Positions 12,909 to 24,045 of a stretch of DNA of 64,000 nucleotides are shown one piece after another; position 1 is the first letter of the stretch, and each line of letters begins with the position of its first letter. This DNA comes from Berberis thunbergii (lineage: Eukaryota > Streptophyta > Magnoliopsida > Ranunculales > Berberidaceae), in the NCBI GenBank assembly GCA_003290165.1, contig QNQO01000650.1, forward strand, positions 248,001-312,000, written 5' to 3'. Made by a program: the position numbers and the translations under genes. The notes beneath the pieces are model-generated. The model had not been told where the DNA came from, did no database searches, and worked only from the letters and a program-made list of their open reading frames with translations.

Positions 12909-15900
12909 TCCATTTAGAATTTCTGTTGTTGTTGAGAAAGAGAAAACCATGAAGAAGAAGAGATGATTTGTTGTTGTTGATCTATTACTGATTTGTATTA
13001 GCTGATCTTGATCTGTACATCTGCTGATTAAGATTTGATGTTACTGATACGCCACTACCTTAAATACTGAGATGATAAGAATGGAAAAAAAGGGAGAAAA
13101 AAAGAAAGAATGTTACAAATATACACCAATAAATCAATAAAGAATGGTTGTCGTATTGTTGTGTTTTTTTTGTTAAAATGTTGTGTAGGTTGTTGTAAAC
13201 TATTAAAAATATACACCAATAAATCATTTTGATTAATTATTATAATTAGGATATAAATTTTATAATTTGAAAAAAATAGACTGATTAAATTCGATTAATC
13301 TTAAATCGATCTTGGACAACACAGAGAAGTGCAAAGTCGGAGAAGATGATTATTTGCACATATCTAAAAGTAAAAAATAACGCGAAGCCATGTGTCAAAT
13401 CTTGATAGTGTACTGACCAAGTTTCGAGTGTATCAAAGGTGTGTCCGACACGTTGACTACATTGACCATGTGTTTGACACTTGTCGACACGTTGACCAAG
13501 TGTCTGACGCGTGTCGAAGGCGTGTCGAGCGCATGTCAATACCGAATAGAGTCAAACATGGATACAACAAGTTTTCACAGAATTTGTGCTTCCTTGTAAC
13601 ATTTTTAAGGGATGACACTTGAATTATATGTGAAAAAGTGGAAGTTTGATGGAGGGAATGCTCGTTGGAATGTCCACGTGCCAACCATAAGCACATAATC
13701 TCTACTTTCATATGGACCTCTACTTCTAAGCACTTTACCCTCTCACTCTCAACAACGCATACTATACCTTACAACATTAACTATCCTCCATATACTACCA
13801 CACCCTCTATAATTTTTATAGTTATTTCTTACTAGACTTTTTACATGATTAAAGTTTTTTTCCTCGAATACTTACTTAAGGTGTGCATATCCTAATCCAA
13901 TATTCCATCAAATGTAACTGGTGATCCTCTATAATATTTAACAAACCTCATCAAACTTTTGGATCATGGAACATGGATCATATGTAGTGTCAATGGACCC
14001 TTTAATGCATCCAATGGTTGCCATGAAATCATCCAAATTTGAAATCTTCCTAGTGTATGTCCCTTAGCGCCAATTATTTCATGACAAATAAATCAAACTC
14101 CATAGTATGCAAAATCTTCGTACTAATTTCTACCAAGGAAATGTAGATGAGGGTAACAGCTTCGAACCAGAATGACTCGAAAATAATATAAGTACATAAC
14201 ACTGCCCACCTGATCACATTATCATATGCATGCTTACATTAATTTTGCAGAGCATCACTGATATTTGACTCCATGTAAAATCCGCTTACACTTTCCAAGT
14301 TTCATCTCTTGCTTACACCAAGATCCCACATCATAATCAACTATACTTTAACATCAAAGCAGTGTTTAGAAAAACATTTTTCAGTACAAAGGCGTTTGGG
14401 GTTTTGTACAGCGAAGCGTCTCCATGAGGTGTAACGAGGCATACGCCTCATTACGAGTTATCCCAACAAATGCAATTAGGGCTAAGAGGTGATAAAAATT
14501 TGTTTGGGGAAAGGTTATTAACATTTGGATCTTGATCAGTTTATAAATCATTCTTAAAGTCAACTACTACGCCTCATTACAAGTTGACTCGTACGACTCA
14601 CCTAATCGATTCCTTCGCACTAATTATACCTATTAAATCATACGCCCCAAGGTGTTTTTTCAGCACTTCGAATTGAGATGTGCCTTGATGCGTACGCCTC
14701 AACCTCTTTGTAAACATTGAACCAAAGATCTTGATTTTCTTTTTTCTTTGAGGTTTAAATATTTGTGAACGACCAATCAGGCATTTCCCATCTAGTTTCA
14801 CCTGCCCAATGATTCAGTATAGCTAAATGTATAACTTTTATACCTCCAAGGGTATAGATCGAAATGTTTTAAGTTGTACATCCCATGAAGTTTTTCGAGT
14901 TGTAATAAATATAAAATAGCACTTCCCCTAATATATATCCCAATGTAACAAAGTGCTTAACGTAGCATGAATGGTGCCTGATATATTTGAGATTCTCGTG
15001 TACGTGTTCTCAAAAATGAATATTCTTGTGTGTTCACTCAAGTTATTCCCATTTGTTGATGGTTCCAAATATCATATGTTTGTGAGTCATCATAAACTTG
15101 CTACTTATGCCTTGAGTTGGGGAGCATTCACACATCCTCAAGAACCTAAGCCTCAAGTTAGAGATGATCTAAATTAGTCTATCTTTTACTAGGGAATCTA
15201 ATTAACTCCATGATCTGATCCATTCAAATCCAAAAACTTCATATGCAAAAGAAAAGAATCAGGTTAACTATTTAGTATCACATCAAGACGTCTTATTTGT
15301 TGGCCAACTCCTCAATATCAAAATGCATCATTGCTTTCACACATCTCATCATTTCTATGTACTTTCGTGCGACATCTAACATTGCTAATCATTAACTTGA
15401 ACTCATCCTCAATAGCAAATGTGAAACCGCCATTAGTTATCCTGCATGACGCACATAAACTAGAAACCAAATTTTAAATTCACAGGAACAAGGAGTTGTG
15501 TCATCAAAATAATTGTTCGCATTAGATTGGAATAAAAGGACGCCTATAGTCACTCAATACACCAACGATCATCTTAAATTGTATTTATTAACTCCCTTGT
15601 ACCATCCTAGTTCTTTCCCGTCTTTACTCTTCATGGCATGTGTGAAGCCACTTTCTATGATATTTTATCTTGGATTCAATAACTTACCTAGATTGCTACT
15701 ACTTCCAAATACAATCTTTCATCCTAACATAGGCATCCAATGAAGAGCTATTTATGAAGAGCTATTTTTTGTGGCTTTGGTTGTTCACCCAACAAAAGTA
15801 TCAAACATACATCCTCCTATATTTGTCTTTAAAAATACATTTCTTTTTGGCAAAATGAATCTGCTTTCACCACTATTTACAGTTGTTAACAGGGTAGTTC

Positions 15901-16099
15901 AGATTTACACAATACCAATGATTTTACTTTTTTTTATGACCATTTCACAATTCCTTTCCAAAATTTCATCCAAAAAGCTCCTCAACCAAATGAAAAAATT
16001 CGTTAATCAACTGCACGACATTCCTTAGCAGTCATATGACATTTTATTGACAACCATCCTGAGCAGTCATATGACATTTTATTAAGATTGGATTTTCCC
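12909..16099. other. Intergenic DNA with minor repeats
   Basis: No gene was recognised. There are clustered GTGTCGAC/GTGTCTGAC motifs at 13430-13530, recurring TACGCCTCA/ACGCCTCAT motifs at 14430-14710, and a direct duplication of AGCAGTCATATGACATTTTA (about 16028-16047 and 16062-16081). Small open frames at 14971-15177 and 15513-16028 have no recognisable homology. Confidence 0.4.
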
Positions 16100-16513
16100 C
16101 ACATCAACTAGATGTCATACAACCAATTTAGGGTTAAATGACCCACCCACAAAAAACTATCCCTTGATGAATGTTTCAGCCTGAAGAGAGAATACAAAAC
16201 AAGGGACTCTAAAGAGAGATGAGACACCAACAAGAATCACCCAGATTTCAAGGAAATTTTGCCAAAAGTGAGCAGGGAGAGGAAGAGAATGAAAAAGATG
16301 AACTTTGTGATGATCACCATCTTCTTGGTTTGATACAAAATTGTGAAAAATGTTTTCTTGGGAAGGAGCTAAGAATTTTTTTGCCAAATATAGTCATCTT
16401 CAACCTCAACATGGATTTTTTCCCCTTTTTCCATATTATCAGGGTCCCTTAGAACTCCGTAGAAGTATACACTAGTCAAGGTGGAGATTTCTACACTACA
16501 AGCTCTACTTTGA

Positions 16514-16543
16514 TGTGTGTGTGTGTGTGTGGGGGGGGGGGGG
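16514..16543. repeat. (TG)n-(G)n microsatellite
   Basis: About eight TG units run directly into thirteen G residues. This tract creates the Pro-rich and His/Thr-rich stretches in minus-strand frames here, which are not genes. Confidence 0.9.
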
Positions 16544-16868
16544 AACCTTTGTTGCGGTAGTGTCTCTCCTCCCCAAAGCTTTAGAGGTGAACACGGCGCC
16601 TCGTTCCTCACCTTTGACAACATAGCTTTTTTTCCCACTATCCTCTTTCTTGTAATTTTCCCATAGCAAATTTTCCTTAAAGGCAAACACATCTAAGATC
16701 CTCAAATCCCACCCTTTTGAAACTATCGAGAAATTCTACTAAGGACAGTGTCGTCCTTCTTGGAGATGACGACATTTTTCTTGTTCCAACTCACTTGATG
16801 AATGGCATTGAAAGCAAGGAGGTAGAATTTCCTTTTGGCAAAAGTCTTTACGTTTGCACAAGCAAGAC

Positions 16869-17139
16869 CCACACCTTTTGAACAGCAATAGATAAAAAGA
16901 TAATCTCTAGGTTCCAACCCATCTTCACAAAAAGCACACAAATATTCCCCTTCCTACACATCCCTTGAATGAAGTCTATTTCAAGCCGAGCTCACATGAA
17001 ATTGATCTAGGGGGACCTTTTGAGCAGCAATAGATGAAAAGATAATCTCTAGGTTCCTTAACAAAACATTCACCTTCCTACACATCCCTTGAATGAAGTA
17101 TATTTCAAGCCGAGCTAACATGAAATTGATCTAGGGGGT
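16869..17139. repeat. Tandem duplication of a LINE-derived segment
   Basis: Two copies (about 16869-17011 and 17012-17139) share GATAATCTCTAGGTTCC, CCTACACATCCCTTGAATGA and CATGAAATTGATCTAGGGGG. The first copy has an extra ~15 bases in the middle. The duplicated part encodes, on the minus strand, the start of a LINE zinc-binding domain. Confidence 0.8.
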
Positions 17140-17160
17140 AGGGTTCAACCTACCAGATTT

Positions 17161-17622
17161 TTTGGACGTTTCTCTTCTTAAAAAATAGGAAAGTTATTAC
17201 AGTTTCCCATTTGGATATTGCACTAAAAAGGATGTATATTTGCGGATATCCAGATATTGTAACCATGGCTTAGAGGAACATCAGTCCTCCAAACCACCGC
17301 AAAATAAAGGTTTGGGGAGGTAAGATAGTGGAATAAGGGCAGATTAGGAATTTCATAAAAGGGCAACGAGAAAATTCCTTTGTTATCCCACTGTCCAACA
17401 CACCCATCTTCCTCCTCACTTAGTAACTTTGAAGAAAAATAGTAGCCAACTTTGACTTCTCCACCACTTCAAGGTTATTGAACTCCTCTGAAAAATAAAG
17501 ATTTCATGCACCTCCACACTCCCCAATTTCGCCAAAGCAACTCACCACCCCTTCCAACTAAGGAATGTGCTTTAAAGATTTGCAAACAACACATTTTCCA
17601 CCTAAAAATGATACCAAATTTT
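17161..17622. other. Flank of the gypsy insertion
   Basis: Non-coding as read here. It ends with CAACC directly before the LTR, which acts as one copy of the target duplication. Confidence 0.4.
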
Positions 17623-17627
17623 CAACC

Positions 17628-17986
17628 TGTCATGATTAGAAGAAATGAAATAAAAAACTGAGTTGTGGCGCAAAAACATAATGAAAATAAGAAGCCAAAT
17701 TTCAAATTAGGGAGGGAAGGGTAAATTGATAATTGTTAATTAGATAATCACATGGGTCATCCAAGTGTACTCTTTGTATTGGCCTGTTTCGAATTTTTGT
17801 TAAGCCATTTGGCTATAAAAGGAAGAGAGGAGAGAACAGAGTTGACTATGTAAGAACCTTTACCTAAAGGTTCTGAGGCTCTTGTTCACAGGAACTAGAG
17901 AGAATTGTATCTTGATTTTTCACCCATATCAATCTAATTCCTCTATTTCTTCTTAATTCTAATCTAATTGATCTAAGACTGTGACA
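17628..17986 (+). repeat. 5' LTR of a Ty3/gypsy element
   Basis: A ~359 bp repeat starting TGTCATGATT and ending GACTGTGACA. It is followed at once by TTTGGTATCAGAG, a primer-binding site for initiator tRNA-Met. The same sequence occurs inverted at 22601-22961. The five bases before it are CAACC. Confidence 0.85.
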
Positions 17987-20665
17987 TTTGGTATCAGAGT
18001 AACTCTCGATCCAACCTACCACCATAGAGACACGGGCCAGAGAGATTGAAGTCTTCATGAAGGAGACAACGAAGGTTCAATTTGAACTGCTGTGCAAATG
18101 GAGGCACTGAAGGCTAATCTACAACAGATTGTTGAACAATCGGGAAAAAAGGCATGCGAAGTTAGATCAATTGCTACATATGTTGCAAAATCTAAGGATC
18201 AGTCACTCAGACATTGAATCAAGCACCTCGTAGGCTTCTGGCTCGGTTCGAAATCAGGTCAGGCTAGGCCAGATCATGGAGGTAACTAATTTCGTTTCCT
18301 TAAGATTGATTTCCCACATTTTGATGGATTAAACCTTATATCTTGCATCAAAAAATGTGAGGAATTTTGAACTACACAATGTGACTGATGAGAGCAAAGT
18401 CTCAATTATTTCCGTTCACCTAGATGGCAAGGCCAATGCCTGGTTTCTTGGTTACCAGGTAGGCAAATCCACAATTAAATGGTCAGAGTTGATGAATGAT
18501 ATTTGTATGCGCTTTGAGAACCCCGTAAATGGTAATTATGTAGCATCCTTCAACAAACTTACTCAAAACCAGTCAGAAGAAGAGTACTTTGAGAAGTTTG
18601 AAGAGCTGAAGGCCATGATGTTATTTCATTATCTGACACTTACTTCAAATTGAGTTTTCTGAATGGGTTAAAATCATAAATCAAACTGGTTGTGCAGATG
18701 TTCAAGCTTGCAACCGTAGCACAGGCATTTGCCTTGGCCAAATTACAAGCCACCCATCACTCAAAGAAGACCTTTCCCCACATCTACATATTCTACAACC
18801 TGGCCTAAAACTCACAGTAATACAACCACTCCCCAATTTTCCAGTTCACAAACCTCACAGCCTTCCATAGCTTCTAACACCCCTTTTCACAAACCGGCCA
18901 CAAACATCCTACACACTTGTATCATCTGCTACAAGGGTTGCTCCAAACACTCCACCAATTAGATGCTTGACTGCAGCACAGATGAGATTGAGAAGAGAAA
19001 AAGGCTTATGCTATAACTGCGATGAGCAGTATAGACAAGACCATCTTTGCAAATAGCAGCATCTATATTTGTCGGTGATAGATGAAGAAGCAAGTTCTGA
19101 AGAACCACACAGCAACTGGAAAACTGAAGACCTAGTTTAGGAAATTCAAACAGACATGGAACTCTCTCTTCATGCACTGCATGGCAGTGTGTCTGCCAAT
19201 ACTATTTTACTCAAAGGATTAGTGAAGAAGAAGTAAATCTCCATTCTCAATGATACAGGCAACACTCATTCCTTTGTGGATCCAAGTGTAATCAAGGAGA
19301 CCCAATGGCCTACTGTCCTAACTCCTCAAATGGCAGTAAGAGTGGCAAATGGACAACAACTTCATAGCAATGCCCTTTCTCAATGCCTCAAATGGACTAT
19401 GCAAGGGCTACATTTTAAAGAAAAAATCAGACTTCTCCCTCTTAGGGGATATGATATGGTTCTAGGGGTGATTGGTTGAAGCCTTTAAGGACATAGTCAT
19501 CAATCTTCAAAAGCTACAATTAACTTTGAATATACAAGGACAGCCCATCACACTTCAGGGTATTACTCAAGAAGCATCATTGAGTTTCATTGATGCCAAA
19601 GGTATGTCTAAATTCCTTGAGAAGTATTCACCTTTTTGTTTTTGCCAAATTTTCTCAATGACTACCATAGACAAACACCCCATCCATCCTAAAAGAGATG
19701 CCCCGTAACTTTGATGACATCTTTCAAATCCCTACTTCCCTACCACCTCATAGACCTTTAGACCATAAGATTCCTATAAAACCCAACTCCATTCCTCCCT
19801 CCCTTCCAAAACCCTTACAAAATTCCTTATATGCAAAAGACTGCGGTTGAACAACTCATCATTGAAATGTTAGAAGTTGGCCTTATTCAACATTCTAATA
19901 GTCCTTTTGCTGCCCCCATACTCTTAGTCAAGAAGAAAGATAACTCTTAGAGGTTTTGTGTGGATTATAGAAGGTTCAATGACCTCACCATTAAAGATAC
20001 GTTTCTCATGCTATTGATTGATGAGTTGTTAGATGAACTCCATAGTGCCACCATCTTTTCAAAATTAGACTTAAGATCAGGTTATCATCAAACAAGAGTT
20101 CATCTCTCAGATATACACAATACTAGACTGCTTTCAAAACCCACCATAAACACTTTGAATTTAGAGTCATGCCTTTTGGTCTAACCAATGGCACCAGCCA
20201 CTTTTCAAGCCTTGATGAACCAAATATTCCAACCTTTTTTGATAAAGTTCATTTTGGTCTTCTTTGATGACATACTTGTCTATAGTAAGAATGAGGATGA
20301 CCATCTTTTTCACCTTCACACTACCCTTTTTTTTTAAAAGGCAAGCAGGGTTTTTATAGGATCCCATAACCCATAGAGATGCCGCAAGCTGGGGTTGAAC
20401 CCATGACCTAGTGGTATCATCCACCAAGCTCTAACCGTTGAGCTGTCATGCCATTGGCCACCTTCACACTACCTTCTCCTTATTGAGACAACATCAACTC
20501 TTTGCAAAAAGTTCTAATGTTCCTTTTTTAACATAGACTTGAACATTTAGGACACATTATTAGCTCAAATGGTGTGAAGGTTGACCCACAAAAGATAGAT
20601 GCTATGCATTTTTGGCCCACCCTACCACTCTTAAACAACTAGGGGGTTTCCTAGGACTCCTCCAA
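17987..20665 (+). pseudogene. Ty3/gypsy gag-protease-reverse transcriptase remnant
   Basis: In shifting frames this holds a retrotransposon gag domain (18357-18653, with KANAWFLGYQ and RFENPVNGNY), a zinc knuckle CYNCDEQYRQDHLC near 19013, an aspartic protease motif NDTGNTHSFVD near 19250, and a reverse transcriptase. The RT has [17 protein letters not shown] near 19960, [12 protein letters not shown] near 20059 and the catalytic FFDDILVYS near 20260. After the SINE it resumes with LEHLGHIISSNGVKVDPQ near 20530 and stops abruptly near 20665, before RNase H. Stops and frameshifts are frequent. The SINE at 20326-20458 splits it. Confidence 0.85.
20326..20458 (-). mobile_element. tRNA-derived SINE (family A, copy 1)
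   Basis: On the minus strand it begins GCCAATGGCATGACAGCTC, carries a Pol III A-box-like AGCTCAACGGTTAGAGC (20428-20444) and a B-box-like GGTTCAACCCC (20391-20401), and ends in an A-rich tail. It is flanked by a perfect 15-bp target duplication, CACCTTCACACTACC, at 20311-20325 and 20459-20473. It interrupts the gypsy reverse transcriptase just after the FFDD motif. A longer copy of the same family lies at 47213-47379. Confidence 0.9.
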
Positions 20666-22309
20666 ACACAATCAAAAAGAGCCATGAAATTTCTATACCG
20701 TTAGGGGCAGAAAAATCAATTCGTTCCAGAGGCAGGAATGTAGAACCACTAGCACTGGGTGAGATAGTTTGCCTTCACTTATGTGTTGTGCTGCAAATAC
20801 CAAGGCAATACACATTTTTTCCACCCTGGGGTGACGCCCATTCTAGAAATCGAAAAAAAGGACGATCACACTCTCATTTGCATTCCCTTGTCTTGTAAAG
20901 AAAGAATCGGTTATGGGATTGCTTACAACCAAAAGAAATCGAGTCCACCCACATAACAGTCGATGACTCGTAGAAATTAATAATTTGATAGAATGATTGA
21001 ATAGATACACATCAGGTTGTACACTAATTCTTAGCACATAGTGCTAATTGCTGCGGATCTTGTGCTACCAAATGATGAGAAAAATCTCTCTCCCCAGCAA
21101 GGTACCTCTGCCTTATCCTTCTGACCAAATCTGACGTGGTATGAAGGTAACTGTGGATGATATAACGAGCTGTGGATGATATAACGAGCGATTGGCAGTA
21201 ATTCAGACCTATTGCATTTTAGTGGGTATTGAAGGCTTAGGATTTGTTCTTTAAAAGTTTATTGGGGCAGAGGAATATCATGCACACTCGATATAGAACT
21301 TTATTGTGTTTTGTTTGTATTTTTTAATCGTCAACCTGCCTGGAAAACAGTTTCCCCAAGGACGGACGTTATGTTGGAAAATCAATTAGCACAATTAAGT
21401 TAATCATTGCGCCAACACATTTATCAGTGTTTGTTAGGATTCCTTATAGAGTTAATATCATATGGTGGATTTATTGTCTACTTGGCATTAGCACCTTTTG
21501 AGGTATTAGCGCTCCCGTTTCTGTAGGGGTGAGTGAAAACCTTACTGATGGGGAGTGGATTGTAGCAATTGTATTAGAGCCAATAATGGCTCTATTGGTA
21601 TTATGCGAGGCAATCCACAACGATGTAATGAAAACGAAGGGCCCACGACAATGATGGAACGCCTTCTTAAAGGTGTGGGTTCCCTTACACGGGGGGGGAC
21701 CTAATAATATTTCAGGCCCGCATCGGTTATGATCCTATTTATAGTGCATATTCATATGGTGGGTTGACACTCTGCATAGGATATATCTTCTAGGTTAAAA
21801 TGTCCACCTTTTTCGGCTGGTCAAGTGCAGACAATATTTATTTATCTACTTGTTACATGATGATGTCTAGTTGACAATTTATCCAATGGTGGTGTATGGA
21901 AAACGTGCCAACTAAGAAAAGGTGATGGTTAGACTTCGTTAGTTCATTTCAAATGGGTTAGAGTCTCATCCAAAATTTGAGGCTTCATAATTTGCTTCGC
22001 TTTGAAGCTTTTTGAGGTAAAGCATTGCACCTATGTCAGGGTAGTAAAGTAGAGGTAATAGTGTAATACCAGTGTTGGTTTTTTGTTCTAGCACAATGAA
22101 ACCTATATTCAATCTTAGATATGAGATTTATCAAGAATAGGAGGCAGTGCAGGTCGGCAATACACAATACTAAATCTTGTTATGCGAAGTCCTTTTTGTC
22201 AGATGGCCGACAACTGTAGATGTCGTCAAATTTTTTTCCCCTTTACTATTCCTTTTTCTTTTCCCAGAAATTTATATTTATTATTATCAGGCAAAACCCT
22301 TGAAAGGGA
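20666..22309. other. DNA between the two gypsy halves
   Basis: No family was recognised. It includes a short direct duplication of CTGTGGATGATATAACGAG near 21150-21188. If the inversion model for the gypsy element is right, this is original downstream flanking DNA now lying inverted. Confidence 0.35.
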
Positions 22310-22600
22310 ATGTTTAAAATTCAAAGAAAGCACTTCTTGGCAAGTGGTTTTTAAGGTTTAGACCAAGGAGCCTGTGGAAGAGCGTTTTCTAAGAAAAAGG
22401 ATGATAAGGGAGGGGAGGGCTGGAATCCTAGACACCTAATTTGGCTTTATAAAGGCCTCTGGAAGAGAGTTATCCAAGGAATAGGGGAGAGCAAGATTGG
22501 ATTCTTAGACACCCAACTAGGCTCTATAAAGGGTGTCCATGAGTGTGTTTATGTGAACAAACATATTTTTTGGGAGTGTCCTTTTTTTGGAGAGAGGTTG
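22310..22600 (+). mobile_element. L1-type LINE remnant
   Basis: Near 22323 the plus strand reads KALLGKWFLRF and then PRSLWKSVF, the usual linker before the L1 zinc-binding domain; near 22560 it reads HIFWECPFFGERL, like that domain's HLF..CPF core. An internal partial duplication (GGCTTTATAAAGG / GGCTCTATAAAGG) is present. It abuts the inverted gypsy LTR, with GGTTG at the junction. Confidence 0.5.
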
Positions 22601-22961
22601 TGTCACAGTCTTAGACCAATAAGACTAGAATTAAGAAGAGATGGAGGAATTAGATTGATATGGAAGAAAATCAAGATACAATTCTCTCTAGTTCTCGTGA
22701 ACAAGAGCCTCAAAACCTTTAGGTTTTTTACATACTGAACTCTGTTCTCTCCTCTCTTCCTTGTATAGCCAAAGAGCTTAACAAAAATTCAATATAGGCC
22801 AATAAAAAGAGTACACGTGGATGGCCCATGTGATTATCTAACTAACAGTTATCAATTTACCTTTCTACCCTTCCCTCTCTAATTTGAAATTTGGCTCCTT
22901 ATTTTCATTATGTTTTTGCGCCATAGCTCAGTTTCTGATTTCATTTCGTCCAATCATGACA
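22601..22961 (-). repeat. 3' LTR of a Ty3/gypsy element, inverted
   Basis: This is the reverse complement of the LTR at 17628-17986, about 361 bp and clearly homologous over its whole length. A purine-rich GAAGGGGTAGGTA precedes it on the minus strand, as expected for a 3' LTR. The bases beyond its outer end read CAACC on the minus strand, the same five bases that precede the plus-strand LTR. Confidence 0.8.
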
Positions 22962-22984
22962 ATACCTACCCCTTCAACTAATCC

Positions 22985-24045
22985 TTGTCCTCAAGGATTG
23001 AATTGAGGAAAAAGTCCTTGAGGAAAAAAAAGCAGTAATGTGAGCCCAATCTTCTCATGTGGCTTCTTGGGCTTTGGAGTTCGACCAATGAATCAAAACT
23101 TGTGTGACTGCACGGTTGTTTCTTGGAACCATTCGACAGCCAAAATAGCAATTGGCTCAGCTTTGAATTGACGTTGCCCATCAATCAAAAGTAGCTGAGG
23201 AGCTGGTATTACAGATTGTTCAAGCTTTTTCTTCCGCTGATACACATGAAAAACATGATGGATCTTGGAGCTGGACAATAATCTATAAGCTACTGCTCCA
23301 ATCTTCTCTAGCACCTAGAAGGGGCATAAAATCCCGCCGATAGCTTGATATTCTTCCTCAAATTCACTGACCTGGCGATAGGGTTGTAGCCTGAGGTATA
23401 CCCAATCCCCAATAGCAAATTCCCTGCCAGACCTTTGTTTGTCAGCATATAATTTCATTCGTTCATGAGCTTTATGGAGCTTCTCTTTCAGTATCTAAAG
23501 CATATTGTCTTTGTCCTTTAGATATTGGTTAACATCAGGAAGAAGAAGAAAAGTTATTGTAGGTAAAGCCCACAGTGGAGGAGCATAGCCATATAAGGCT
23601 TGGAAGGGGGTGGTTTGTAGACTTGTGTGAAATGTCGTGTTGAACGTAAAGCCATTTAGACCATTGATTTGGAACCTCACCACTCGTACACCTCAGATAC
23701 GTCTGTAAGCAAGAATTTGTCCTCTCCCATCTGTCTGAGGGTGATAAGTTGTACTTAGGGAGAGTTTGGTGCCCAAAGCCGTGAAGAGATCCTGCCAAAA
23801 AGCATTAATGAATACTCTATCCCTATCTGAAACAATAGAAGTTGGCAACCCATATAATTTATATACATTTTGAAGAAAGAGGTTGGCAACCCATGTAATT
23901 TATATACATTCTAAAGAAAGAGGCCAACCACCATTGAAGATGTGTAGGGGTGTGATAAGGCCATAAAATGGCTAAACTTAGTGAGTCTATCCGCCACTAC
24001 TAAGATGATTGATTTGTGGTTGGAAGGGGGAAGATCCACTCACCA
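22985..24045 (-). pseudogene. Ty3/gypsy integrase remnant
   Basis: On the minus strand the order is: ILVVADRLTKFSHFMALSH near 24020, LHGLPTSIVSDRDRVF near 23855, then a core near 23750 with a YHPQTDG-like segment, FQALYGYAPP near 23590, and the C-terminal SSSKIHHVFHVYQ near 23260. These are integrase core and C-terminal chromo-like-region motifs of Ty3/gypsy elements. A 40-bp tandem duplication (GAGGTTGGCAACCCATGTAA unit) lies at about 23840-23920. Frameshifts and stops are common. It runs directly into the LTR at 22961, so this is the element's 3' half. Confidence 0.8.

Larger units (their letters stand above)
16100..17160 (-). mobile_element. L1-type LINE remnants
   Basis: On the minus strand, 16941 downward reads CAFCEDGLEPRDYLF, like the zinc-binding domain that follows plant L1 reverse transcriptases. 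Downward from 16705 it reads RILDVFAFKENLLW and GEERGAVFTSKALG, like the degenerate region before that domain. The order is reversed relative to an intact element, so these are probably separate scraps. A near-perfect direct duplication lies in the zinc-finger part. Confidence 0.45.

Noticed and set aside
16369..16705. Two overlapping minus-strand frames of about 100 codons
   Set aside because: Parts of each are made by the (TG)n-(G)n microsatellite; the remainder is LINE debris.
20391..20444. tRNA-like A and B boxes on the minus strand
   Set aside because: They belong to a SINE with a poly-A tail and target duplication; there is no complete cloverleaf, so it is not a tRNA gene.
20843..21037. 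Possible organelle-derived DNA on the minus strand
   Set aside because: The frame looked like an organellar coding sequence in passing but I could not match it to any known plastid or mitochondrial gene.
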